Of a DNA stretch of 64,000 bases, positions 8,486 through 16,648 are shown one piece after another (the stretch's first letter is position 1; the number at the start of each line of letters is the position of its first letter). Source of the DNA: Mycobacterium sp. Aquia_216 (GTDB lineage: Bacteria > Actinomycetota > Actinomycetes > Mycobacteriales > Mycobacteriaceae); assembly GCF_026723865.1 (NCBI RefSeq), contig NZ_CP113529.1, forward strand, positions 5,766,001 through 5,830,000, in the 5' to 3' direction. The translations under genes and the position numbers were made by a program. The notes below the pieces were generated by a model. That model ran no database searches and was not told where the DNA came from. It saw only the letters and a list, made by a program, of their open reading frames with translations.

Positions 8486-9887
8486 GGTGGTCCAAAGCCG
8501 ACGGGAGACCGCGCTCCCGGACCCACGCGTGATGCAGCTTGCCCAATTCAGTGATCGGCTCGATGACACCGTCCATGTCGTCGATGATGGCCCGCGCCGG
8601 CGCGGTAGCCGATAGCCCGACGACGACGCTGCAGAGGGCGAGCAGGAGGCGCCCGGCGAACACAAAGTCCTCGGGCGCCTTCATGCGGGCCATCGGATGG
8701 TCGGCGTCACTAACGCCGAATAATCCGTGAATCGTGCGTGCGGTCGTCTCGGGAGTGTAGGTGGCCGGCTGGGGTGCCGCGATGGACTCGTGGAGCATCT
8801 CCGACTGCCACTCATACAGCTCGTCAGCGGTCAGGTCGGAGTCGGCGGCGAGGAAGCCGGCCTGCACCATCAGGTCGCGGTAGTCCTGTTTGCGGCGCTC
8901 GATGACGGCACGATTCATGGCGACCAGTCGCCAGCGCTGCAGTTCCGGCAGGACCTTCACGCAGCCGTAGTCCAAAAAGCCGACGGTGCCATCGGCGTTG
9001 AACCGGTAGTTGCCGGGATGAGGATCGGCGTGCAACAGATTCGCGTGCCGGAAGCTGCCCTGACTGAAGCGCACGATGGCCTCGGCCCAGACGTTCTTCA
9101 GATCCTGATCGGCTCGTTGCGCTTGCGGCCAGTCCATTCCGTCGAGGTAGCTCATCGTCAAGACGCGGTCGCTGGATGCTTCGGGAATCACGCTGGGAAC
9201 TCGGATGAACGGATGGCCTCGATAGAGTTCGGCGAACCTCCCGATGGTGGCCGCCTCGTGCCGATAGTCCACCTCTTCGGAGATCCGTGCTGCCGCCTCG
9301 CGCGCCACCGACCGAAAATCCGGATTAATTCCCAGCGCCGACGTCATGAACCGAAAAAACGTTGCCAACAACTCGGTATTGGCCAGATCATCGCGGATCG
9401 CCTGGGCTACACCGGGATACTGGACCTTGACAGCAACCTCGCGACCGTCGCGCAGGACCCCGTGGTGCACTTGACCGATCGACGCGGCGGCTATCGGCTC
9501 GTCACTGAACTCAGCAAACTGGCCGACGGCGGAACCGAGCTCGGCGTCGAGGACTTCCCGAACCAACTCCGGATGCATCGGCGGAGCGTCGGCCTGCAGC
9601 CGGCTCATGGCTTTCTGATAGGGCCAGAACCCGCCCGTGCCCAACGCTCGCGTGTCGATCATTGACATGCTCTGACCGAGCTTCATCAGCACGCCCTTGG
9701 AGTGCCCGAGTAGTTCGGTGTAGCGCTCGGCAGTGCGTTCGTGAAAGCGTTCGACGGCATCGTCCTCGCCCGCTCGTCGGCGTAATCCTGCGACGAGCCG
9801 GCCCCCGGCGGCTCGCGCGGTGAAGCCCACCAACGGCATGGTGCGGCGGATCCGACCCTGCGGTAGCGGGCTGTCCTGATGCGGCAT
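8472..9887 (-). CDS. ABC1/UbiB-family atypical kinase (471 aa)
   Basis: Member of the ADCK/UbiB/AarF kinase-like family. The family-defining KxGQ motif appears as KLGQ (69-72), the Ala-rich nucleotide loop as AAASIGQV (133-140), VAVKV with K154, the catalytic-loop equivalent HADPHPGN (286-293), and the metal-binding FLDYG with D306. UbiB proteins are small-molecule or lipid-associated ATPases in quinone metabolism; mycobacterial paralogues are mostly uncharacterised. It is the first gene of a two-gene unit with the overlapping P450, divergent from the TetR gene at 9959 across a palindromic operator. Confidence 0.85.
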   Translation of the reverse strand: MPHQDSPLPQGRIRRTMPLVGFTARAAGGRLVAGLRRRAGEDDAVERFHERTAERYTELLGHSKGVLMKLGQSMSMIDTRALGTGGFWPYQKAMSRLQADAPPMHPELVREVLDAELGSAVGQFAEFSDEPIAAASIGQVHHGVLRDGREVAVKVQYPGVAQAIRDDLANTELLATFFRFMTSALGINPDFRSVAREAAARISEEVDYRHEAATIGRFAELYRGHPFIRVPSVIPEASSDRVLTMSYLDGMDWPQAQRADQDLKNVWAEAIVRFSQGSFRHANLLHADPHPGNYRFNADGTVGFLDYGCVKVLPELQRWRLVAMNRAVIERRKQDYRDLMVQAGFLAADSDLTADELYEWQSEMLHESIAAPQPATYTPETTARTIHGLFGVSDADHPMARMKAPEDFVFAGRLLLALCSVVVGLSATAPARAIIDDMDGVIEPITELGKLHHAWVRERGLPSALDHHDRA

Positions 9888-9920
9888 GTGGCCCTTACCC
9901 TACCCTGCCTAGTAAAGTGG

Positions 9921-9936
9921 TACCTTGTACACGGTA
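9921..9936. promoter_or_regulatory. Near-palindromic TetR operator, TACCTTGTACACGGTA
   Basis: A 16-bp element whose half-sites match at 7 of 8 positions, located between the divergent ABC1 kinase (start 9887) and TetR (start 9959) genes. AAAGTG (9914-9919) and CACTTT (9943-9948) flank it in inverted orientation. The symmetry is seen directly; binding by the adjacent TetR protein is inferred. Confidence 0.65.
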
Positions 9937-9958
9937 AGTGATCACTTTGGAGGGGTCA

Positions 9959-10564
9959 ATGACGACGCCCGCATCAACACGGGAACGGCTAGTAAGCGAG
10001 GCAATGCGGCTGTTCAGTGCGAAGGGATTCGACGCGACCAGCGTCTCCCAGATCGAAGCCGCCGCCGGATTGGCACCCGGCTCGGGCGCCCTCTATCACC
10101 ACTTCAAATCCAAGGAAGAGCTCCTCAACGCAGGCATCGATCGCCAGCTGGACCGCCGCCACGCGATGCACGACATCCGCGCTCTCTTCGCGGGCCTCGG
10201 TGACATGCACGCCGAGCTGACCGTCCTGGGCAGGTACTTGCTCTCGGTCGTCGACGAAGAGATCGAACTGCTGCAGATCGCCGCGCGCACCTCCGCGGGC
10301 CGTTCCGCTCGCCTTGACACCGCCTATGCCGCCCTGGTCGATACGCTCAATAGCGAACTGGCGGAATGGATTATGGTCTGGGCGCCCGGGATGAGCCAAC
10401 AACAGGCCAAGGTTTCCGCGGCACTCGGCGTCAACGGCGTTCTGGGGGCGCGCTTCGCCACCAACCTCTTCCACCAATCCGAGGCGCGCGTCCCCGACGA
10501 TCACTACCTCGCCGAGTGGACCGAGGTGCTGGCCGCACGCATTCAGGCGCTCAGCGACAACTGA
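9959..10564 (+). CDS. TetR family transcriptional regulator (201 aa)
   Basis: TetR helix-turn-helix at about residues 8-55 (AMRLFSAKGFDATSVSQIEAA, then GSGALYHHFKSKEEL) with a helical C-terminal domain. ATG 9959 follows GGAGGGG; an in-frame codon at 9938 would extend it by seven residues into the operator region. It is divergent from the kinase-P450 unit, which is its likely target. Its stop codon is immediately followed by the last codon of the converging diflavin reductase gene, with no intergenic base. Confidence 0.82.
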   Translation: MTTPASTRERLVSEAMRLFSAKGFDATSVSQIEAAAGLAPGSGALYHHFKSKEELLNAGIDRQLDRRHAMHDIRALFAGLGDMHAELTVLGRYLLSVVDEEIELLQIAARTSAGRSARLDTAYAALVDTLNSELAEWIMVWAPGMSQQQAKVSAALGVNGVLGARFATNLFHQSEARVPDDHYLAEWTEVLAARIQALSDN

Positions 10565-12205
10565 TCAGTAGACATCGCGCAGATAGCGGTGGTTCTTCAT
10601 GAGCTCGTTGACATATGCGTGTGCGGCGGCGTCGTCCATCCCGCCACAGCGGGCCACGATGCCACGCAGTGCCACGTCGACATCCTTGGCCATTCGCTCG
10701 GCGTCGCCGCACACGTACACGTATGCGCCGTCCTGCAGCCAGCTGAAGATCTCCGCCGAGTTCTCCCACATGCGGTGCTGCACGTACTGTTTCGAGTCGC
10801 CCGCCGCCCCGTCTCGGGAGAACGCGCAGTCGAGTCGGGTGAGCGTACCGGATCGGACGAAGGCGTCGAGTTCGTCGCCGTAGAGGAAATCGCAGCCGCG
10901 CCGTCGGTCCCCGAAGAACAGCCACGAGCGACCAGACGCGCCGGCCGCCTGCCGTTCCTGCAGGAAGCCCCGGAACGGCGCGATGCCGGTCCCCGGGCCG
11001 ATCATGATGATCGGCGCGTCCGCCGCCGGCAGCCGGAAGGAATGGTTGGGCCGCAGCTGTACTCGCACCGTCTCACCGCGGTCCGCGAGGAATGTCGAGG
11101 CCACGCCGCCATGCCGGCGATCGCCGACCGTGTAGCGCACTGTCGCCACCGTCAGGTGCACATGGTCGGGGTGCACCAGCGGGCTCGACGCGATCGAATA
11201 GTCACGAGACTGCAGGGGACGCAGGGTGTCGACGACTTCATCGACAGTCAGGTCGCCCAGCCTGATCAGATCGAGCACATCTTTGCCGTACAACCACGAG
11301 CCCGGGGCGGCAACGACATCGGCGCCCAGCGCGCTCGCCGCCGCCGCGTCCTTCGTACGAGAGGCGACCAAGGTTTGCAGTGCCCGCGACGGCGTCCGGA
11401 TCTCGAGGCGATCGGCGAGCAACGCACCGAGTCGCTCGTCATAGCCGGTCACCGCGTAGTCGGCGCCCACGCCGAGCTCGCCCAGGAGCGCGTCGACGAG
11501 GATCGGATCGTTGCTGGCATGCACCGCGATGGAATCGCCTGTGTTGTAAGTGATCCCGGAGCCAAAAAGCTCCACCTCGTAGTGACGGACCTCCTTGTCG
11601 GAGGCCGTCGTGGTGAGCAGTCGGTTGACCGCTATGCGTGCCTCGAAAAGCGCATGGCTGCGATCCCGGCGGGACTGCTCGGCGTTGTCGGATGGGCGCG
11701 GTTCCGGCACGCTGACGACGACTGCGGGGGCGGGATCGGTGTGGTCGGCGGACAGCAGCTTGACGAGATCGTTTGTCCACGCCTCGGCCGCTTGCGCATA
11801 GACGCCGTCGACGTCGACTCGCTCGGCCAGCCGGATGCCGCCGAGGGCTTCCAGGCGCTCGTCCAGGAGCCGCCCGGCATTGCAGAACTGTTCGTAGCCA
11901 GTGTCGCCGAGGGCAAGCACCGCGAACCTCAGATGTTCGAGCCGTTCGGCACCGTCTGCGCTGATCGCCTCCCAGAACAAGGAGGCGTTGTCCGGAAACT
12001 CGCCCTCACCCCACGTCGAACACACGACAACGAAGTGAGTCGCCGATTGCAGGTCGGACGGTTCGACCTGGTTGAGTTCGATCGCGGCAGCACTGACACC
12101 GAGGGCTTCCTCGGCCGCCTCGGCGAATGACATGGCGGCGTCTTCGGCATTGCCCATGTCACTGCCGTACCCGACAACCAGCGAGAATTCCGGCTGAGAA
12201 GTCAT
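10565..12205 (-). CDS. CysJ/CPR-like diflavin reductase (546 aa)
   Basis: NADPH-dependent flavoprotein of the cytochrome P450 reductase/sulfite reductase alpha family. An N-terminal FMN flavodoxin domain (about 8-145, with STWGEGEFPDNA and LGDTGYEQFC) leads to an FAD domain (RDYSIASS, then GVASTFL) and an NADPH domain (GPGTGIAPFRGFL, FFGDRR, YVCGDAERMAKDV). The C-terminus RYLRDVY is CysJ-like. No sulfite reductase beta-subunit gene lies nearby. The promoter region contains an IdeR-like iron box, suggesting induction under iron limitation. Possible roles are P450 redox partner or ferric-siderophore/heme-protein reductase; these are inferences. Confidence 0.85.
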   Translation of the reverse strand: MTSQPEFSLVVGYGSDMGNAEDAAMSFAEAAEEALGVSAAAIELNQVEPSDLQSATHFVVVCSTWGEGEFPDNASLFWEAISADGAERLEHLRFAVLALGDTGYEQFCNAGRLLDERLEALGGIRLAERVDVDGVYAQAAEAWTNDLVKLLSADHTDPAPAVVVSVPEPRPSDNAEQSRRDRSHALFEARIAVNRLLTTTASDKEVRHYEVELFGSGITYNTGDSIAVHASNDPILVDALLGELGVGADYAVTGYDERLGALLADRLEIRTPSRALQTLVASRTKDAAAASALGADVVAAPGSWLYGKDVLDLIRLGDLTVDEVVDTLRPLQSRDYSIASSPLVHPDHVHLTVATVRYTVGDRRHGGVASTFLADRGETVRVQLRPNHSFRLPAADAPIIMIGPGTGIAPFRGFLQERQAAGASGRSWLFFGDRRRGCDFLYGDELDAFVRSGTLTRLDCAFSRDGAAGDSKQYVQHRMWENSAEIFSWLQDGAYVYVCGDAERMAKDVDVALRGIVARCGGMDDAAAHAYVNELMKNHRYLRDVY

Positions 12206-12248
12206 GATTGCTCCCGTTGTTCGTCGCGCGCGAGACTCGCCGTCTCCA

Positions 12249-12267
12249 TAAGCTTAGGCTTACCTTA
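12249..12267 (-). promoter_or_regulatory. IdeR-like iron box upstream of diflavin reductase
   Basis: TAAGCTTAGGCTTACCTTA matches the 19-bp IdeR consensus (TTAGGTTAGSCTAACCTAA) at 15 positions and is itself roughly palindromic. It lies 43 bp upstream of the diflavin reductase start (12205). IdeR with Fe2+ represses iron-acquisition genes from such sites. No second iron-box gene is seen nearby. Confidence 0.6.
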
Positions 12268-12330
12268 GTTTTCTCGGGCAGGGGCCGCAACAACCCCGGC
12301 CGAGCGCATACGGGTCGGTGGACGCCGGGA

Positions 12331-13101
12331 CTAGCGCTGGTCGCGCCTGCGGGCGAGGAACGCCCGCATGTGCTGTTGCGGCTCCCCAGTGAGGAACGCC
12401 AAACCGAATTGCTCGACGCTGTCTTCGATCGCCCCATGAACGGTCATGTCGAACCATTTGTTGAGAAGGCGCTTTTGTTGTCGAACCGCATTCGTGCCGA
12501 ATCCACCGAGTTTCGTCGTGAGCTCGGCGATGCGATGGTCCAGTTGGTCGGTGGCGACAACCTCGTGAACGAGGCCCCAGCCGGCAGCCGTCCGGGCGTC
12601 GATCGTTTCGCCGGTCAGCAATAGCCAGGCCGAGTGCGAGGCCCCGATCAGTGCGGGCAACAACGCCGAATGAATTACCGATGGGATGCCGACGGCCACT
12701 TCCGGCATGCCAAATCTGGCCCCTGACTCCGCGATTCGCAGATCGCAGCAGATTGCGACTTCCAGTCCGCCGCCGAGGCACCAACCCGCGAGACGGGCGA
12801 TGACAGGAACCGGACATTCGCGAATCGATTCGCATAAGCCGGCCAGCCGGCGGATGAAAATCTCGCCGGTGGACCGATCCAGCGCGACCATCTCGTTGAT
12901 GTCGGCGCCGCCGATGAATGCCTTCTCCCCCGCTCCGCGCAGCACCACGACCCTGGCGTCGCTCTCGTGGCTAATCGCGCGGAAGGCCTGCGTCAGTTCC
13001 TCGATGGCCCCGCTGCCCAAGATGTTGAGCGGTTTGGAGTTGATCAACTCGATGGTGGCCAGCCCGCCATCGCGGCTGACCCTGACGAATCGTCTTTCCA
13101 A
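12331..13101 (-). CDS. Enoyl-CoA hydratase/isomerase family protein (256 aa)
   Basis: Crotonase-fold protein of normal length. The oxyanion-hole segments are GEKAFIGGADINEM (about 57-70) and CLGGGLEVAICCDL (about 106-119). At the usual second catalytic site the sequence reads FGMPEVAVGIPSVIHSALLP, so at least one hydratase glutamate position appears substituted and the exact reaction is uncertain. The only reasonable start is TTG 13101, immediately preceded by an in-frame TAG and by a poor ribosome binding site. A minus-strand secreted-protein gene ends 22 bp upstream. Confidence 0.8.
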   Translation of the reverse strand: MERRFVRVSRDGGLATIELINSKPLNILGSGAIEELTQAFRAISHESDARVVVLRGAGEKAFIGGADINEMVALDRSTGEIFIRRLAGLCESIRECPVPVIARLAGWCLGGGLEVAICCDLRIAESGARFGMPEVAVGIPSVIHSALLPALIGASHSAWLLLTGETIDARTAAGWGLVHEVVATDQLDHRIAELTTKLGGFGTNAVRQQKRLLNKWFDMTVHGAIEDSVEQFGLAFLTGEPQQHMRAFLARRRDQR

Positions 13102-13123
13102 CTAAGCGATGTCTCTGTGGCCG

Positions 13124-14029
13124 TCAGTACAGCGGGACCCACACACCGAAGAACCAATAACCCCAACCGCCGAACTGCCAGTTGAAGACCGGAACGACAG
13201 TGAAGGTGTTGTAGGCGAACGGTCCGAAGTCGGCGCGGGCATATGCCACGTCACGCGGGGGCCCGGCCCATGGGCGGTTCCAGCCGCCCGGAGGCGGCGG
13301 CCCGTTCCAGCCACCCGGAGGCGGCGGGCCCTGCCAGTGTGGCGGCGGGTGCCCCGGGGGCGGCCCGTCGTTCCAGCCCCAGCCCCGCGGCGGCGGCGGC
13401 GGCGGTGCGCCGTGGCCGACGATGCTGAAGCCGACATCCGCATCCGTGGGACCGCCGATGTCGGCGGTCGCCGTCAGGTAGGTGCCGCGCGGTGCGTAGG
13501 GCTGGTGCGGCGGTTGGGTGCTCGGTGCCACCACGGTCCGGGTGGGCCGCTGTCCGGACGGCGACGTAGTTTGGCTGCCCGCCGGCGTCGTGGTTTTTGC
13601 GCTCGGCGGCGTGGTGGTTTGTTCGGCCGGCGTTGTGGTGCCTGCGCTCGGCGGCGTCGTGGTTTGTTCGGCCGGCGTCGTCGTACGCGTGGCCGGCGGG
13701 GTCGTGGTTTGGCTGGCCGGCGCGGTGGTCGTCGGCGCGCTCGGCGCGGTGGTCTGCGGGCTCGGCTGCGCGGTGGTCTGCGGCGCGGGCGTCGTCCGCG
13801 GCGCGGCAGTGGTTGCGGGGGGAGCCGTGGTGGCCGGCGCGGCAGTGGTCTCCGGCGCCTGCGGGCTGTGCGGTCCGCCGCCAGGCCCGCCGGGGCCGCT
13901 GTGGCAGTTGCCGCCCGGGCAGGGCGGCGGTGGGTCGAGCGGGAAGGCGCTCGCGAATCCCGGGTTCAACGCGGAGATGCTGAGCCCCGCCGCGAGCGCC
14001 ATCGCGCTGACACGCTTCTTAGACGACAT
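13124..14029 (-). CDS. Secreted Pro/Thr-rich repeat protein (301 aa)
   Basis: Exported wall-associated or secreted protein. The signal peptide is at about 1-28 (basic start, hydrophobic core, cleavage near FASAFP). Residues 50-170 are a low-complexity Ala/Pro/Thr region built of ATTAPP, TTTPAEQTTTPPSAG and related units; one 45-bp unit (15 residues) is repeated almost exactly around 13601-13690. The C-terminal third is Pro/Gly/Trp-rich (PPPPGGWNGPPPPGGWN) and ends in an aromatic block (NWQFGGWGYWFFGVW). Such Thr-rich stretches are often mannosylated in mycobacteria (family knowledge, not shown here). Function unknown. Confidence 0.75.
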   Translation of the reverse strand: MSSKKRVSAMALAAGLSISALNPGFASAFPLDPPPPCPGGNCHSGPGGPGGGPHSPQAPETTAAPATTAPPATTAAPRTTPAPQTTAQPSPQTTAPSAPTTTAPASQTTTPPATRTTTPAEQTTTPPSAGTTTPAEQTTTPPSAKTTTPAGSQTTSPSGQRPTRTVVAPSTQPPHQPYAPRGTYLTATADIGGPTDADVGFSIVGHGAPPPPPPRGWGWNDGPPPGHPPPHWQGPPPPGGWNGPPPPGGWNRPWAGPPRDVAYARADFGPFAYNTFTVVPVFNWQFGGWGYWFFGVWVPLY

Positions 14030-14080
14030 AGCTGCGTCCCCTCTGAGGCTTGGGCCCCGACGACGTCTGGTTGGCCCGCG

Positions 14081-14545
14081 TTACGGGCAGGTCAGGTCCA
14101 TCTCGAATGGCTTGGTTACCGTCTGCGGCTGCTCCGGGTTGGTCATGTCCGTCCCGGTCGCCGTGCCCTTGATGGCGTAGGTCTTGCCGTCCACGGCGGC
14201 TCCGGCGTTACTGGCCTGATTCGGCGCGGCGTCGGAGAAACCGAGCGCGACGCCGTTGACGTTGCCCAGCCCGACCGCATGGACGATGGGTGGGTTGGCG
14301 TTGCTGATCACCGCTCCAACGCCGGCGGCGGCATCACCGATGCCGATGTTGATGTTGTCACCGGCCGGCGTGCACGTGACCTGGCCAGTGACGTTCTGCT
14401 TCTGGCCGTCCACGATGACCTGCGGGCCGGCCGGCGCTGTCGCCGTGCCCGATGCGCCGGTGTTGGACTTGTTGCTCGAACAGCCGACACAGCTTGCGAC
14501 CACCATGGCCACGCCGGCCGCGCCGATCACGATCCCACGTTTCAC
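14081..14545 (-). CDS. LpqH-family (19 kDa antigen) lipoprotein (154 aa)
   Basis: Lipoprotein strongly resembling the M. tuberculosis 19-kDa antigen LpqH. A basic start (VKRG) and hydrophobic signal lead to a lipobox ending VGC, followed by SSNKS. The mature domain shares the LpqH landmarks QNVTGQVTC, NANPPIVHAVGLGNVNGV, YAIKGTATGTDM and a C-terminal Cys that pairs with the one in VTC. GTG 14545 is preceded by AAGGAG; an upstream in-frame ATG would bury the signal peptide. In M. tuberculosis lpqH lies elsewhere (Rv3763), so this is probably a paralogue; no gene symbol is assigned for that reason. Confidence 0.85.
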   Translation of the reverse strand: MKRGIVIGAAGVAMVVASCVGCSSNKSNTGASGTATAPAGPQVIVDGQKQNVTGQVTCTPAGDNINIGIGDAAAGVGAVISNANPPIVHAVGLGNVNGVALGFSDAAPNQASNAGAAVDGKTYAIKGTATGTDMTNPEQPQTVTKPFEMDLTCP

Positions 14546-14712
14546 CGCCCACTCCTTCGTGTTGCTGGTGCCGCTACCTTCGCGTTCGTTTCCGTCGACA
14601 CCTAGGGACCCTACCGGGCCGCACAGGTGCGTACGCAAGACATCGGAGCGGCTTGTACCCCGTAGCAAGCGCGGTGAAACCGTAACTTCCCTGGCCGGGA
14701 GTTCGGCGCCCG

Positions 14713-15357
14713 TCAGGGCAGAAGGCGGATTCCCCACTTGCCCAACAACGGCTGCACGAGCGTGAAGTAGGTGTTGTTGTCGTCACCGTCGGGCGAGGAC
14801 ATCAAGATGCCGACGGCACTCACGGTCCCGTCGCCGTTCTTCACGTAGCCGGGACTACCGCTGTCGCCGCCCAGACTGAACACGCTGGCTTCGACCACAT
14901 CGCCGTCTATCTCGGTGATCGTGCCGCACGTCTCCCCCGTGACCGCCCCCAGCTTGCAGAACGGGGTACCCAGCTTGATTTGGCTGCTGCCCAACACATC
15001 TCGCACCGGCATGCCGCCAATGCCACCGGACGGCACACCGACGGCGGGGTTGAGGCGGATGATGGCGGCGTCGCGCTTGTCGCCTTCTTTCTCGCTGACG
15101 GTGATCGGGCCCAGCGGGGTGCCCTCGCCGTAGGTCCATACCGAACCGTCGTGCGCGTCGCAATGTCCACTGGTCAGCATGTAGTAGCTGCCATCGTCAC
15201 CCTGGGCCACGAAACCCGCTGTGCACCTGCTGCTTTCATCTTCGACCTGCACGCCCGGCACGGGCGGCGCCTCTGCCGCAGCCGTATTCGCGAACACGGT
15301 CGCTGCCATCGTCATGGCAACGAACAGCCCCAACCCCCGCAACCGCGCTATCACCAC
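14713..15357 (-). CDS. Secreted trypsin-like serine protease (214 aa)
   Basis: Chymotrypsin-fold protease with an N-terminal signal peptide (about 1-29, ending near TAAAEA). The catalytic triad is H65 (TSGHCD), D96 (KRDAAII) and S166 (GGDSGSP), and two likely disulfides are C46-C66 and C134-C144. The small size and lack of a PDZ domain set it apart from HtrA proteases; it resembles actinobacterial S1-type secreted peptidases. Starts at GTG 15357 or 15354 follow AAGAGGAG; an upstream ATG lacks support. Its neighbours are also envelope proteins on the same strand. Confidence 0.82.
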   Translation of the reverse strand: MVIARLRGLGLFVAMTMAATVFANTAAAEAPPVPGVQVEDESSRCTAGFVAQGDDGSYYMLTSGHCDAHDGSVWTYGEGTPLGPITVSEKEGDKRDAAIIRLNPAVGVPSGGIGGMPVRDVLGSSQIKLGTPFCKLGAVTGETCGTITEIDGDVVEASVFSLGGDSGSPGYVKNGDGTVSAVGILMSSPDGDDNNTYFTLVQPLLGKWGIRLLP

Positions 15358-15748
15358 GCCGCTCTCCTCTTGTCGGGCGAGGATGCTACCAGCCCGCATT
15401 GAACTTGTGGCTGGTCAGAGCGACGGCGGACCGCTCCCAGGTGTTCGCGCCGGCCCGCGCGGTCCCTGAGTGGACGGGTGTAGGAGTCGCTACGGCCGGA
15501 GCAGGTAGTGCCGATGCCGCGTTCGCGTCGAGTGATACGTGAGCGCCCAGTCGATGAAATCCTTTACCGGAACGACGAATCCGCTGTGGGCGTCAACCTC
15601 GTCGTCGTGATAAGCCGATCGCGGACGCGACCGATCACGTCGATCGATGCCGCGCGCAATGCCGCACACGACCGCCCCGCCGGGGCAATATCGCGGACGT
15701 CGACGGGCGAGCCGCAATGGCCGAACCGGCTGCTCAGGGACCGCGCCG
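15358..15748. other. 391-bp gap, no gene assigned
   Basis: A minus-strand open frame ending at 15490 contains a stretch with some protein-like character (residues such as DDEVDAHSGFVVPVKDFIDW). Its codon usage is poor and it has no ribosome binding site. It may be a decayed gene end, but nothing recognisable supports that. Confidence 0.3.
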
Positions 15749-16624
15749 CTATCCCGCGTCGACATGGCGGGAGAGGAAATCCAGAACTGCTCCCGCGAAG
15801 ACGTCGTTGCGGTCGCCGGCGACCATGTGGCCCGCGCCGCGGACGTCGGCGAACTCGACCTGCGGAAAGCGCGCAAGAAATTCCTCGGCACGCTGCTGGC
15901 TGACCAGGTCGCTCATTTGGCCCCGAATCAGCAGCATGGGCACACCGCTGCGCAGGATCGCCTCGACGGCAGTGTGCATGCGATCGGCGTCGGTGACTTC
16001 GAATGGCGGGAAAGCCGCAGTGCCGCTGATGAATTGGGGATCCCAATGCCAGTACCAACGATCCCCGCGACGGCGCAGGTTGGTGGTCAGGCCTTCCAGA
16101 TCGGTTGGCCGGGGCCGGTGGGGATTGTATTCGGCGATCGCGTCGGCGACCTCTTCGAGTGAGGCGAACCCCGACTCCACCCGGTCCGACATGAAGTTGT
16201 GAATTCGATCCGCGCCCGATTGCTCCATGTTGGGCACGATGTCGACGAGAACGACGGCACTGGCGATGCCGGGCGAAAGCTCGCCCGCCAGGAGCATCGA
16301 GGTGAATCCACCCAGAGAGGCGCCCACCAGCACCGGTTTCTCCGGCAGGCCGCGCAGCACCTCCAGGACATCGCTGGCAAAGCTGACCACGCGATAGTCG
16401 CCTTCGCTGGACCAGTCGGATTCGCCGTGGCCCCGCAAATCGATCGTGACCGCTTGCCAGCCGCGTCCGGCGACCGCGGCAGCCGCCCGCCCCCACGAAC
16501 GTCGGGTCTGCCCGCCGCCGTGCAAGAACACCACGGCCCGCGAAAGTGGATCGCCCTGGCGGTCGGCGACAATGCGAACGCCGCCCCTCCCTGACGTGGA
16601 GAACTGTTCAGGAGCCGTCGTCAT
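15749..16624 (-). CDS. Alpha/beta hydrolase (291 aa)
   Basis: Alpha/beta-hydrolase fold enzyme. The oxyanion HGGGQTRRSW is at about 35-44, the nucleophile elbow GASLGG has S103, the acid lies in the RGQMSDLVS segment near 238, and the catalytic His is in GAGHMVAGD near 266. The motif RGHGESDW after strand 4 is typical of epoxide hydrolase, haloperoxidase and lactonase relatives. A single ATG at 16624 gives the standard length. No operon partner is obvious. The substrate cannot be inferred. Confidence 0.85.
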   Translation of the reverse strand: MTTAPEQFSTSGRGGVRIVADRQGDPLSRAVVFLHGGGQTRRSWGRAAAAVAGRGWQAVTIDLRGHGESDWSSEGDYRVVSFASDVLEVLRGLPEKPVLVGASLGGFTSMLLAGELSPGIASAVVLVDIVPNMEQSGADRIHNFMSDRVESGFASLEEVADAIAEYNPHRPRPTDLEGLTTNLRRRGDRWYWHWDPQFISGTAAFPPFEVTDADRMHTAVEAILRSGVPMLLIRGQMSDLVSQQRAEEFLARFPQVEFADVRGAGHMVAGDRNDVFAGAVLDFLSRHVDAG

Positions 16625-16648
16625 CAGAAGATCGTAGGACGACCTCGA

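Noticed and set aside
8486..8665. Longer N-terminus for the P450
   Set aside because: Adds Ser/Arg-rich residues from inside the kinase gene; ATG 8485 fits the P450 family start.
10589..12130. 513-codon plus-strand open frame
   Set aside because: Antisense shadow of the diflavin reductase, which has all three cofactor domains in order; the plus frame shows no motif.
13109..14605. 498-codon plus-strand open frame
   Set aside because: Antisense to the Pro/Thr-rich and LpqH-family genes. Composition is almost entirely Arg/Gly/Val/Ala low complexity, produced by the repeats and GC-rich third positions of the minus-strand genes.
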